A stretch of 64,000 nt of DNA, from the NCBI RefSeq assembly GCF_026242055.1, contig NZ_JAPJDL010000012.1:99064-163063 (forward strand), read 5' to 3'. Below are positions 17,753-25,277 of this stretch, in pieces. Source of the DNA: Lentzea sp. NEAU-D7 (GTDB lineage Bacteria > Actinomycetota > Actinomycetes > Mycobacteriales > Pseudonocardiaceae). The translations under genes were made by a program, and so were the position numbers. Each line of letters begins with the position of its first letter. The first letter of the stretch is position 1. A model generated the notes under the pieces. The model did no database searches, had not been told where the DNA came from, and saw nothing but the letters and a program-made list of their open reading frames with translations.

Positions 17753-18134
17753 CCAGCGAGTCGAGGGCGGCCTGGATGCGTTCGCCGGCCTCCTCGGCGA
17801 TCGGCCGCAGTTCCTCCCGCTCCGGCACCTCGGCCATCAGAGCGGGGTCCAGTGCCTGCACGATGCTCCGGTCACCGTCGGCACGGACGACGACGTTGCA
17901 CGGCAACAGCAGACCGATCGTCCGGTCGACCTCCAGTGCCCGGTGCGCCAGCGACGGGTTGCACGCGCCGAGGATGACGTACGGCTCGACGTCGGCGCCG
18001 AGCTTCTCGCGCATGGTCGTCCGGACGTCGATCTCGGTCAGCACGCCGAAACCCTGTTCCTTCAGCGCCGCGCGGACGGCGGGCACCGCGTCCTCGTGGG
18101 GCAGGTCGAGCGTGATGGTCAGGTCGTACTTCAC
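17736..18134 (-). CDS. DUF302 family protein
   Basis: 132 residues, typical for the family: LTITLDLPHEDAVPAVRAAL opening, GFGVLTEIDVRTTMREKLG, then ILGACNPSLAHRAL with a conserved Cys, and VVVRADGD. DUF302 proteins have an ETT/TBP-like alpha-beta fold, are often found with sulfur or heavy-metal stress genes, and have no proven activity. Follows thioredoxin by 12 bp on the same strand, so the two probably share the CstR-type operator. Overlaps the kinase 3' end by 17 bp. Confidence 0.88.
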   Translation of the reverse strand: MKYDLTITLDLPHEDAVPAVRAALKEQGFGVLTEIDVRTTMREKLGADVEPYVILGACNPSLAHRALEVDRTIGLLLPCNVVVRADGDRSIVQALDPALMAEVPEREELRPIAEEAGERIQAALDSLVTTAG

Positions 18135-18146
18135 GGTGGCTCCTTG

Positions 18147-18506
18147 TCAGCGGTGTGGCCGGGCATCGGCGCGCACCTGGTCCATGTCGAGCTCGCAGGC
18201 CCAGGTGATCAGTTCCTCGAGTGCCACCGCGGGAAGCGCGCCGGGCTGCGCGTAGACGACGACACCGTCGCGGACGACCATCAGCGTCGGAATCGACGAG
18301 ATGCCGAACGTCCGCGCCAGCTCGACTTCGGACTCGGTGTTCACCTTGCCGAACGTGATGTCGCCGTGCTGGAGCGCGGCCTGCTCGAAGACCGGTGCGA
18401 ACATCCGGCAGGGGCCGCACCACGACGCCCAGAAGTCGACCAGGACGGTGCCCGGCTGTTTCACGATCTCGGTGAAGTTGGACTTGGTCAGGTTGACGAC
18501 TGCCAT
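18147..18506 (-). CDS. trxA: Thioredoxin
   Basis: 119 residues with the active site WASWCGPC (Cys30, Cys33), cis-Pro region GISSIPTLMV and C-terminal AVALEELITWA. It reduces disulfides and, in persulfide biology, releases sulfide from protein persulfides. Its start is 19 bp from a CstR-type palindrome shared with the divergent regulator gene, so induction by sulfane sulfur is likely. Probably a stress-specific copy in addition to the housekeeping thioredoxin. Confidence 0.93.
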   Translation of the reverse strand: MAVVNLTKSNFTEIVKQPGTVLVDFWASWCGPCRMFAPVFEQAALQHGDITFGKVNTESEVELARTFGISSIPTLMVVRDGVVVYAQPGALPAVALEELITWACELDMDQVRADARPHR

Positions 18507-18524
18507 GGGGCTCTCTCCTCCCGT

Positions 18525-18540
18525 ATACCCCTGGGGGTAT
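18525..18540. promoter_or_regulatory. CsoR/CstR-type operator 3
   Basis: ATACCCCTGGGGGTAT, the exact reverse complement of operator 2 (12033-12048). Located between the divergent thioredoxin and cstR-like genes. Confidence 0.75.
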
Positions 18541-18582
18541 CTGTTCCAACGTCGTTCGCGGTCAGGTTGTTCCCGCTCTCAG

Positions 18583-18598
18583 GTACCCTGGGGGGTAC
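18583..18598. promoter_or_regulatory. CsoR/CstR-type operator 4
   Basis: GTACCCTGGGGGGTAC, an imperfect member of the same palindrome class. It ends 14 bp before the cstR-like start codon, implying autoregulation. Confidence 0.65.
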
Positions 18599-18612
18599 TG
18601 AAGGAGGTACGG

Positions 18613-18876
18613 GTGGAGCTGAACGAAGAAGTCCTCACCGACGTGGTCAAGCGGCTGCGGCGCGTGCAGGGACAGGTGGGCGGGATCGTCCAGATGATCG
18701 AGGCCGGCCGTGACTGCAAGGACGTCATCACGCAGCTGGCCGCGGCGTCGCGCGCGCTGGACAGGGCGGGCTTCAAGCTGATCGCCAGCGGGCTGGAGCA
18801 GTGCATCGCCGACGGCTCCGAGCAGTCGGTCGCCGACCGCGCTCAACTGGAGAAGCTCTTCCTCGCGCTGGCCTGA
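18613..18876 (+). CDS. cstR: CstR-like persulfide-sensing repressor (CsoR family)
   Basis: 87 residues, all-helical CsoR/RcnR family. Cys35 (in GRDCKDVITQL) and Cys64 (in GLEQCI) are 29 residues apart as in S. aureus CstR. The copper-ligand His of CsoR is replaced by Gly60, so it should sense persulfide or polysulfide by forming a di- or trisulfide, not Cu(I). GTG start five bases after AAGGAGG. A much longer upstream frame covers the operator and thioredoxin and is rejected. Four operator-like palindromes in the window mark its likely regulon. Overlaps the convergent aminotransferase gene by 34 bp. Confidence 0.9.
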   Translation: MELNEEVLTDVVKRLRRVQGQVGGIVQMIEAGRDCKDVITQLAAASRALDRAGFKLIASGLEQCIADGSEQSVADRAQLEKLFLALA

Positions 18877-20573
18877 CCGAGCAGGCAGACCGGCGGCAGC
18901 ACGAACCAGCGCAGCGACTCGAAGTCCTCGGGCAGCCCGGTGGGACCGTCGTCGAGGAGGTCCGCGCGAGCGGTGAGCAGGCGCCGGGCTTCCTCCAGCT
19001 GCGTGGCTAGGACGCTGTCGTCGGCGTGGGCGCGAGGGCTGGACGTGGCTGTGCCGGCCGCCGCGGCGGAGCGCAGATCGGGCAGTCCCGGCGGGACGGT
19101 CGCGGTGGCGCGGTGCCGCCACAGCCCGGTGTGCGGGTCGAAGACGTAGTCGGTCAGGAGCCGATGGCCGTACCGGGCGACCAGTCGCACGGCCTCGACG
19201 AGGTAGTCGCGGACGGCGTCCGTGATGAAGTAGTTGAAGTTGAGCCGCACCCAGCCCGGCTTGACCCCGTCGCAGCCCACGGCGACCTCGTGGTCGTAGC
19301 CGCGGGAGTGCGCGGTGTCGATGGCGAGCAGCCGGTGCCCGTACGGTCCGGCGCAGGAGCAGCCGCCGCGCGTCTGGACGCCGAACAGGTCGTTGAGCAG
19401 GGCGACCACGAAGTTGTGGTGCAGGAACCGGCTTCCGCAGCGGATGCGGAACGACACGATCGAGAGCCGGGCCGCGTCGTGGTTGCCGAGGATCTCGATG
19501 CCGGGCTCGTCCTCCCACGTGGCGAGGGCGTGCCGCCACAGCCGTTCCTCGCGGGCCTGGATCGTCCGGGTGCCGACGGCGTCCTTGAGCGCGAACACCA
19601 GACCGGCCCTGACCGACTCGACGATGGCGGGTGTGCCACCTTCCTCGCGGGCGACCGGGTCGTCCAGGTAGCGGTGTCCGAGCGGGTGGACGAACGCCAC
19701 CGTGCCGCCACCCGGAACGGTCGGCACCGCGTTGGTGACCAGTTCCCGGCGGACCACGAGCACTCCGGGGGTCTGCGGGCCGCCGACGAACTTGTGCGGC
19801 GACAGGAAGATCGCGTCCTTGTGGTCGCCGCGGCCCGGCGCGCTCTCGCACATGCGGATGGACACGTACGGGGCGGCGGCCGCGTAGTCCCAGAAGGACA
19901 GCGCGCCGTGCTCGTGCAGCAGGGCGGCGATGCTGTCGGTGTTGGTGAGCACGCCGGTGACGTTGGAGGCGGCGGAGAAGCTGCCGATCCGCAGCGGACG
20001 GCCGGCGTACCGCACCAGCTGGTGGCGGAGCTCGGCGACGTCGATGTGGCCGCGGGCGTCCTCGCCGATGACCACGACGTCCGCGATGGACTCGCGCCAC
20101 GGCAGTTCGTTGGAGTGGTGCTCGTACGGGCCGACGAACACCACGGGTCGCTCATCCGGCGGGATCCGGTCCGTCAACGAGTACCTCTCGTCGAGCCCTG
20201 CCGGAAGCCGCAGTTCGAGGACGGCGACCAGCTTGGCGATCGCGGCGGTCGCACCGGAGCCGCAGAAGATCACCAGGTCGTCCTCGGTGCCGCCGACCGA
20301 GTCGCGGATGAGCCGCCGGGCCTGCTCGCGCAGCCTCGTGGTGTACAGGCCCGTGCCGGAACTCTCGGTGTGGGTGTTGGCGTAGCGGGGGAGCACCTGC
20401 GCGCGGATGAAGTCCTCGACGAAGTCCAGCGCCCGGCCGGACGCCGAGTAGTCCGCGTAGATGATCCGGCGCGGGCCGTAGGGTCCGTCGAGGACCTCGT
20501 CGTCGCCGATGAGGCCACGCCGGATGCGGTCCAGCAGGGATGAGGTCCCTGCGCCGCGAACGGTGGCGGTCAC
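18843..20573 (-). CDS. Class V aminotransferase-fold enzyme, cysteine-desulfurase-like
   Basis: 576 residues, about 150 longer than SufS/IscS because of a C-terminal extension. PLP Lys261 in SPHKFVGG, with Asp229 in WDYAAAAP for the pyridine nitrogen. RGGCSCAGPYGH puts Cys407 where SufS has its persulfide-forming Cys (R-x-G-x-x-C-A). These residues suggest removal of sulfur from cysteine, but other class V activities such as selenocysteine lyase or epimerase are possible. Flanked by a persulfide sensor and an SQR/TusE/DsrE operon, it could be the source of sulfane sulfur for them. Divergent from the SQR-like gene across 107 bp. Confidence 0.82.
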   Translation of the reverse strand: MTATVRGAGTSSLLDRIRRGLIGDDEVLDGPYGPRRIIYADYSASGRALDFVEDFIRAQVLPRYANTHTESSGTGLYTTRLREQARRLIRDSVGGTEDDLVIFCGSGATAAIAKLVAVLELRLPAGLDERYSLTDRIPPDERPVVFVGPYEHHSNELPWRESIADVVVIGEDARGHIDVAELRHQLVRYAGRPLRIGSFSAASNVTGVLTNTDSIAALLHEHGALSFWDYAAAAPYVSIRMCESAPGRGDHKDAIFLSPHKFVGGPQTPGVLVVRRELVTNAVPTVPGGGTVAFVHPLGHRYLDDPVAREEGGTPAIVESVRAGLVFALKDAVGTRTIQAREERLWRHALATWEDEPGIEILGNHDAARLSIVSFRIRCGSRFLHHNFVVALLNDLFGVQTRGGCSCAGPYGHRLLAIDTAHSRGYDHEVAVGCDGVKPGWVRLNFNYFITDAVRDYLVEAVRLVARYGHRLLTDYVFDPHTGLWRHRATATVPPGLPDLRSAAAAGTATSSPRAHADDSVLATQLEEARRLLTARADLLDDGPTGLPEDFESLRWFVLPPVCLLGQASARKSFSS

Positions 20574-20631
20574 CTGTCCATCGTGGATCGGGCGTTCGCC
20601 CGTGGACGCGGTCGATGGACCCGCGCGTGCG

Positions 20632-20645
20632 GGGACGAAGGCCCC
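20632..20645. promoter_or_regulatory. DosR/DevR-like site upstream of the SQR-like gene
   Basis: GGGACGAAGGCCCC fits GGGAC-N4-GTCCC with one mismatch. Positioned 36 bp before the SQR-like start. Identified by eye; occupancy is untested. Confidence 0.3.
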
Positions 20646-20680
20646 TGGGTGCGGGTCTCGACGCGCCGAAGACTGAGGCC

Positions 20681-21919
20681 ATGACCAAGCGCATCGTGGT
20701 TCTCGGCGGTGGCACGGGCGGCACGCTCGCGGCCAACAGACTGCGCCGTGTCCTGGGCGCGGAGTGCGAGATCACCGTGGTCGATCGCGACGACGACCAC
20801 GTCTACCAGCCGGGCCTGCTGTTCGTCCCGTTCGGGCTCGCCCACGCGGACGACCTCGTCCGGTCCCGGCACCGGCAGTTGCGCGACGGAATCGGCTACC
20901 GCGGCAGCGGAGTCGACCACGTCGACACCGAGGCCGACCGGGTGCACCTCGCCGACGGCGGTGTGCTCGACTACGACGTCCTGATCATCGCGACCGGTGC
21001 CCGGCTGGTGCCGGAGGAGACCGACGGTCTGACCGGGCCGGGCTGGATGACCAGGGTGTTCAGCTTCTACGACCTGCAGGGTGCGACGGCACTGGCGCGG
21101 GCGCTGGAGGAGTTCGACGGTGGCCGGCTGGTGGTCGACGTCGTGGACCTGCCCATCAAGTGCCCGGTCGCACCGTTGGAGTTCTGCTTCCTGGCCGACT
21201 GGTACTTCCAGGAGCGCGGCATCCGCGACCGGGTCCGGCTGACCTACGTCACACCGCTGGACGGGGCGTTCACCAAGCCCGTCGCCTCCAGCGCACTCGC
21301 GGGAATGCTGCAGGACAAGGGCATCGAACTGGTGACCGAGTTCAACACCGGCGAGGTCGACGGTGCGGCGGGGAAGCTGATCTCGTACGACGAGCGCGAG
21401 GTCGAGTTCGACCTGGCGGTCGTGGTGCCGGTGCACGGCGGTGCCGAATGCGTCGAACGTTCCCCGGGCCTGGGTGACGCGCTCGGGTTCGTGCCCGCTG
21501 ATGAGCGCACGCTGCAATCCAAGGCCAGGGACAACGTCTTCGTCATCGGGGACGCCGCGGCGATCCCGACCTCCAAGGCGGGGTCGGTCACCCACTTCGA
21601 GGGCGAGGTGCTGACCCGGAACGTCGTCCGGTTCCTCGCGGGTGAAGAACTCGACGCGAGCTTCGACGGCCACACCAACTGCTTCATCGAGAGCGGCTTC
21701 GGCAAGGCCCTGCTGATCGACTTCAACTACGACACCGAGCCGTTGCCCGGCCACTACCCGTCGCCGGTGGGACTGCCGCTGCTGGCGGAGTCGCGGCTCA
21801 ACCACCTCGGCAAGCTGATGTTCTCCTGGCTGTACTGGCACAGCCTCCTGCCCGGCCGGGACCTGCCCGGCGTGTCCACCGCCATGCCCCGCGCGGGCAA
21901 GCGGTTCGAAGCCCGCTGA
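20681..21919 (+). CDS. Sulfide:quinone oxidoreductase-like flavoprotein
   Basis: 412 residues. FAD-binding GGGTGG (9-14), second dinucleotide region IIATGARLV (about 102-110), KCPVAP with Cys161 as in the SQR/flavocytochrome c sulfide dehydrogenase family, and FVIGDAAAIPTSKAG near 290. The C-terminal region ends in a hydrophobic and aromatic segment suited to membrane association. It probably oxidises sulfide or a persulfide and passes electrons to quinone. The start is ATG 20681; the open frame extends upstream without homology. Begins a three-gene operon with TusE-like and DsrE-like proteins. Confidence 0.82.
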   Translation: MTKRIVVLGGGTGGTLAANRLRRVLGAECEITVVDRDDDHVYQPGLLFVPFGLAHADDLVRSRHRQLRDGIGYRGSGVDHVDTEADRVHLADGGVLDYDVLIIATGARLVPEETDGLTGPGWMTRVFSFYDLQGATALARALEEFDGGRLVVDVVDLPIKCPVAPLEFCFLADWYFQERGIRDRVRLTYVTPLDGAFTKPVASSALAGMLQDKGIELVTEFNTGEVDGAAGKLISYDEREVEFDLAVVVPVHGGAECVERSPGLGDALGFVPADERTLQSKARDNVFVIGDAAAIPTSKAGSVTHFEGEVLTRNVVRFLAGEELDASFDGHTNCFIESGFGKALLIDFNYDTEPLPGHYPSPVGLPLLAESRLNHLGKLMFSWLYWHSLLPGRDLPGVSTAMPRAGKRFEAR

Positions 21920-21930
21920 GGGGAATCCGA

Positions 21931-22248
21931 ATGTCCACAAAGGTGTATGCCGGGACCGAGGTGCCGGTCAACGACGAGGGTTTCTTCCTCGACCCCGTGC
22001 AGTGGCGTGAGGACATGGCGCCCGAGATCGCCCACGAGGCGGGAGTCGGCGACCTGACCGATCGCCACTGGCAGGTCATCAGGTTCATGCGCGCCGAGTT
22101 CGCGGACAAGGGCACCGGCCCGACGGTTCGCGCCCTGGGCAAGACCTCCGGTGTCAGCGTGAAGGAGCTCTACCAGCTGTTCCCGAAGGGTCCGGCGAAA
22201 CTCGCGGCCCGCATCGCCGGTATCCCGAAACCCCGCGGCTGCATCTGA
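21931..22248 (+). CDS. TusE/DsrC-like sulfur carrier protein
   Basis: 105 residues ending PKPRGCI, with the sulfur-carrying Cys in the penultimate position (Cys104) as in all DsrC/TusE proteins. GFFLDPVQW near the N-terminus and ALGKTSGVSVKELYQLFPKG are also typical. The second Cys of true DsrC, ten residues earlier, is Arg here, so it should act as a TusE-type single-Cys carrier. Lies 12 bp after the SQR-like gene and 20 bp before the DsrE-like gene. Likely shuttles persulfide between these partners; no dsrAB or tusBCD is in the window. Confidence 0.88.
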   Translation: MSTKVYAGTEVPVNDEGFFLDPVQWREDMAPEIAHEAGVGDLTDRHWQVIRFMRAEFADKGTGPTVRALGKTSGVSVKELYQLFPKGPAKLAARIAGIPKPRGCI

Positions 22249-22267
22249 CTCGAAAGGACCGCCAGCG

Positions 22268-22735
22268 ATGTCGGACAAGATCGAGAAGGTCTCCATCGTC
22301 GTCTCCAAGGGATCCCTGGAGGGGATCTACCCCGCGTTGATCATGGCCAACGGCGCCCGTGCGGAAGGCATCGAGGCCAACCTGTTCTTCACCTTCTTCG
22401 GGCTCGACGCCGTGCACAAGGCGCGGCACGAGCACATCAAGCTCGCCACCGTCGGAAACCCCGGCCTGCACCTGGCGACCTGGGCGGGCGGCCTGCCCGG
22501 TGTGTCCTCGGTGATGACGCGCTACCTGTCGCACAAGATGGAGGAGCTGGACATCCCGCCGATCCCCGAGTTCGTCGAGATGATCGCGGACACCGGAGCG
22601 GGCCTGTACGCGTGCCAGGCGTCCGTGGACCTGTTCGGTCTGTCCAAGGAGGACTTCATCGACCAGGTGCAGGGCGTCATCACGGTCGGTGAGTTCTACG
22701 AGCTCGCGGCGGGCGGCCAGATCATCTTCACGTGA
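22268..22735 (+). CDS. DsrE/DsrF-like (DsrE2-type) sulfur relay protein
   Basis: 155 residues with one conserved Cys (Cys116, in GLYACQASVDLFG), the persulfide site of DsrE-type proteins. The opening VSIVVSKGSLEGIYPALIMA and FFTFFGLDAVHKA are family marks of DsrE2-like proteins, and some hydrophobicity suggests peripheral membrane contact. GAAAGGA precedes the ATG. In sulfur oxidisers DsrE2 works with rhodanese and TusA; here it follows an SQR-like enzyme and a TusE-like carrier. Confidence 0.85.
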   Translation: MSDKIEKVSIVVSKGSLEGIYPALIMANGARAEGIEANLFFTFFGLDAVHKARHEHIKLATVGNPGLHLATWAGGLPGVSSVMTRYLSHKMEELDIPPIPEFVEMIADTGAGLYACQASVDLFGLSKEDFIDQVQGVITVGEFYELAAGGQIIFT

Positions 22736-22856
22736 CGGGGCTTGCCTGACGACGGCCTGGATCGGCACGACCGGGAGAGCAGTCGCCTGCGGTCGGGGAC
22801 GTGGGCGCCGCGGTCTCCCGGCCGCGCCGGGACTCGCACCGAACCGGAAATGCCGG

Positions 22857-23597
22857 TCAGAAGATGATTTCGCAGCCGGACAGCGACTCGAAGCGGGAGT
22901 CGCAGCGATCGGCCTGGCCCGCGCCGCCGTCACCGACGTCGAGGCCTGCCGGGTCGGTCAGCGTGTCGTTGCCCGCGTCGCCGTTGACGATGTCGTTGCC
23001 GGCACCGCCGTCGAGGTCGTCGACACCCGCGCCACCGTTGAGGGTGTCGTTGCCGTTGTCGCCGTTCATCCGGTCGGCGCCGTTCTGCCCGTTGAGCGTG
23101 TCAGTGCCGTCGCCACCGCTGACGGAGTCCGCGCCCGCTCCCGCGTTGACGGTGTCGTCACCCGCGCCGGCTTCGACGGTGTCGGCGGCCGCGCCGCCGT
23201 TGAGGGTGTCGTTGCCCGCACCACCGTCGAGGCGGTCCGGACCCTGGCCTCCGGTGAGCGTGTCGTTGCCCGCCTCACCGTTGAGCGTGTCGGCGCCGTC
23301 CTCACCGGCGGCCCAGTCGTTTCCGTTGCCGCCGAAGAACTCGTCCGCCCCCGCTCCCAGGCAGGCGGTGTCGTTGCCGTTGAGACCGAACACGACGTCG
23401 TCGCCGCCGTGCGTGACGAACACGTCCGGACCGTTGGTGCCGAACAGGACGTCGTTGCCGTTGGTCCCGACCTGCGTCGCGGCCAGTCCGTTGCACATCG
23501 GTTGCGGTTGTGCCGCAGCCGTGCCCGAGGGCCACAGCACCAGCCCTGCGCTCATCAGAAGAAGTACCGGTACCACTGCTCTGCGGCTATCGCTCAT
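22857..23597 (-). CDS. Secreted RTX-type calcium-binding repeat protein
   Basis: 246 residues from ATG 23597. Signal peptide (about 1-29, cleavage near AAA-QP). The rest is nearly all glycine/aspartate nonapeptide repeats of the GGxGxDxLxG kind (roughly residues 45-225), a calcium-binding parallel beta-roll. It ends with a Cys pair region DRCDSRFESLSGCEIIF. No catalytic domain, so it is probably a wall or extracellular structural protein. The longer frame upstream to 24224 has no repeat or leader and overlaps another gene, so it is not used. Confidence 0.85.
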   Translation of the reverse strand: MSDSRRAVVPVLLLMSAGLVLWPSGTAAAQPQPMCNGLAATQVGTNGNDVLFGTNGPDVFVTHGGDDVVFGLNGNDTACLGAGADEFFGGNGNDWAAGEDGADTLNGEAGNDTLTGGQGPDRLDGGAGNDTLNGGAAADTVEAGAGDDTVNAGAGADSVSGGDGTDTLNGQNGADRMNGDNGNDTLNGGAGVDDLDGGAGNDIVNGDAGNDTLTDPAGLDVGDGGAGQADRCDSRFESLSGCEIIF

Positions 23598-23980
23598 CCT
23601 AGAAGTTTGTGCCCGAACAACGTGTTCGCCAAGGGGCCAAACCCCAGGTGGCTCAACGGTTGCAGCGCAGCCAGGTGCTGACGAGGCTGGTGGTGAGCAA
23701 CACGCCGCCCGCGACGAGGAGCGTTTCAGGCACGGCAATGGTGGCCGCACCAACGCCGTCCACTGAGGAAGAGGGACGCCGGCGCGCTGGTGCTCGATCG
23801 TGACAACGGCGTTCGGCGCGCCAGCGCGGAGCCCAGCTTCCGCGCCGGGGAACTCACTCCACCAGAGACTTCTGGCCCGTACCGGCGGTATTCGACCGGC
23901 CCACTTGCCCGGTCGCGAGGAGACCGAGGACCCTGGGACGCGCCGCTCGTCAGGGGCAACCTGCCTGATGGAGGTGGACC
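23598..23980. other. Intergenic region with operator-like repeat and possible remnant
   Basis: Between the divergent RTX-like and Rv1733c-like genes. A palindrome CGAACAACGTGTTCG (23614-23628) lies 17 bp from the RTX start. GAGACTTCTGGCCC (23865-23878) is a weak DosR-like site about 100 bp before the Rv1733c-like gene. On the minus strand about 23654-23770 one frame ends in a hydrophobic stretch (TLLVAGGVLLTTSLVSTWL) that may be the tail of a lost membrane protein. No complete gene is seen. Confidence 0.5.
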
Positions 23981-24577
23981 ATGGCCCTGAAGCTTCTCCG
24001 CCGAGTCGTTCGCCAGGCGTTTCCCGGCCGCAACCAGCTCGCCACCGCGGGAGATCGGCTCGAAGGAGCCGTGCTGGCGGCAGCTGTGGCGGTCGCGTTG
24101 CTGGCGATGCCCGTCGCGGGTGCCGTCGGCTCGGAGCTGCACGCGAGACAGCGGGCACAGGTGGAAAGCCAGCAGGAGACGCGCGAGCGCGCCGAAGCCG
24201 TTCTCGCCGAAGACGCCTCGCCACCCGTCTCGGTGGACGATCGCGGCACGGTTCCGGAGAAGGTTCCTGTGCGGGCGACGTGGCTCGGACCCGGCGGTCA
24301 GGCCCGGGAGGGCGACGTGCGGGTGAACCGAGGAGCGAAAGCCGGCACCGCCGTGCCGATCTGGATCGACCGGTACAGCGGTGACCTGACCGAGCCGCCC
24401 CTGACCGCCGGAGGTGCCGCGGTCAACGCGATCGGCGTCGCCCTGCTGCTCTGGGCCGCCGCAACGGCCTCTGTCGCATTCCTCCACGTCCTGGTCCGCT
24501 TCGTGCACACCAGGTTGCGGATGCGCCGGTGGGAACTGGAGTGGCAGCGGGTTTCACGCGACTGGACCACCCGCTGA
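23981..24577 (+). CDS. Rv1733c-like transmembrane protein
   Basis: 198 residues with two membrane segments (about 28-50 and 148-170) and a loop of about 95 residues containing VRATWLGPGG, a run of charged residues and IWIDRYSGDLTEPP, the hallmark of this actinobacterial family. Rv1733c of M. tuberculosis belongs to the DosR dormancy regulon; its molecular function is unknown. ATG start with GGAGGTGG. Its place beside a hydrogenase operon and a candidate DosR-like site fits hypoxic expression, but that is inference. Confidence 0.85.
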   Translation: MALKLLRRVVRQAFPGRNQLATAGDRLEGAVLAAAVAVALLAMPVAGAVGSELHARQRAQVESQQETRERAEAVLAEDASPPVSVDDRGTVPEKVPVRATWLGPGGQAREGDVRVNRGAKAGTAVPIWIDRYSGDLTEPPLTAGGAAVNAIGVALLLWAAATASVAFLHVLVRFVHTRLRMRRWELEWQRVSRDWTTR

Positions 24578-24694
24578 TCCCGGTGCTCTCGCAGTTGCCG
24601 TTGATGCGGACCTCGTAGATGGTCACGTCGTGGTGAAGAGCGAGACGAAGAACGTGACGGCCAGATCAGGCCGTGCCAGAGGCGTTCCAGCCGC

Positions 24695-25036
24695 TCACTG
24701 CAGGTGAGCCTTCGCCTTGGCGAGGCGTAGCGCCACGACGAGCGCGGCGACGGCCACCACGCCCGCCGTGGCGACCAGCCGGTTCACGTCGACCGCCGGC
24801 ACCCAGCGGACCTTGCCGTCGCTGATGACGTAGGCGCCGGTGGGCTTCGCGGTGATGCCGAAGCCGCCGCCCTCTCCCTCCTGGTTCTTCTCGTCGCGGC
24901 CGGTGCCGCCGCCCGCGCCACCGGAGAGCGTGGCGGCGGCGATGACGGTGATGCCGTCCTTCTCGTAAGGCTCGGTGTACACCTTCTTCGCCTCCAGGGA
25001 TTCCTTGGTCTTGGCGATCAGCTCGTCGACCTTCAT
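24695..25036 (-). CDS. GerW/YtfJ-family protein
   Basis: 113 residues: MKVDELIAKTKESLEAKKVY opening, then GITVIAAATLSGGAGGGTG and GGGFGITAKPTGAYVI. These glycine-rich turns match the Spore_YtfJ (GerW) family, followed by a C-terminal membrane anchor (about 88-108). Bacillus GerW is needed for germination with some nutrients. Actinomycete copies, including those beside dormancy genes, are uncharacterised. AGGAG lies just before the ATG. Confidence 0.85.
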   Translation of the reverse strand: MKVDELIAKTKESLEAKKVYTEPYEKDGITVIAAATLSGGAGGGTGRDEKNQEGEGGGFGITAKPTGAYVISDGKVRWVPAVDVNRLVATAGVVAVAALVVALRLAKAKAHLQ

Positions 25037-25192
25037 GACTTCTCCTCCAAGTCGGGGTGTCCGCTTCGAAGGGTCGGGCCGACGTGCCGTTGCGGGACAG
25101 GGTCACAGGTCCTCGCGGGGGAGGGACCGGGTCTCGTCCGCCGGTGCACCCGGAGCTGGCAGTGAGGCTCCCCACCGTCGAGTCATGACCCG

Positions 25193-25267
25193 ACCGTCCG
25201 TGCCGGTGAGGTCCACGGGTTCCTCGGGCTCGACGACGCGGGCAAGACCACGACGGCGTTGCGTGCC
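25193..25267 (+). pseudogene. P-loop fragment of an ABC transporter ATPase
   Basis: One frame reads TVRAGEVHGFLGLDDAGKTT and five more residues. It matches the strand-turn-Walker A of DrrA-type ATPases (VRAGEVHGFLGPNGAGKTTT) with three changes in the P-loop (P, N, G to L, D, D). No start, signature or Walker B follows; the frame runs into the protease gene. A remnant about 25 codons long. Confidence 0.6.
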
Positions 25268-25277
25268 GGGCGCCCGC

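Noticed and set aside
18301..18612. Long N-terminal extension of the CstR-like protein
   Set aside because: It would translate through two operators and antisense thioredoxin. The GTG at 18613 has AAGGAGG and gives the family length.
22857..23597. Tandem repeats that might suggest a CRISPR array
   Set aside because: The repeats are in frame at 27-bp periods, vary in sequence and encode RTX nonapeptides; there are no unique spacers and no cas genes.
23614..23628. LexA/SOS box
   Set aside because: GAAC and GTTC are five bases apart, not the four of the actinobacterial SOS box.
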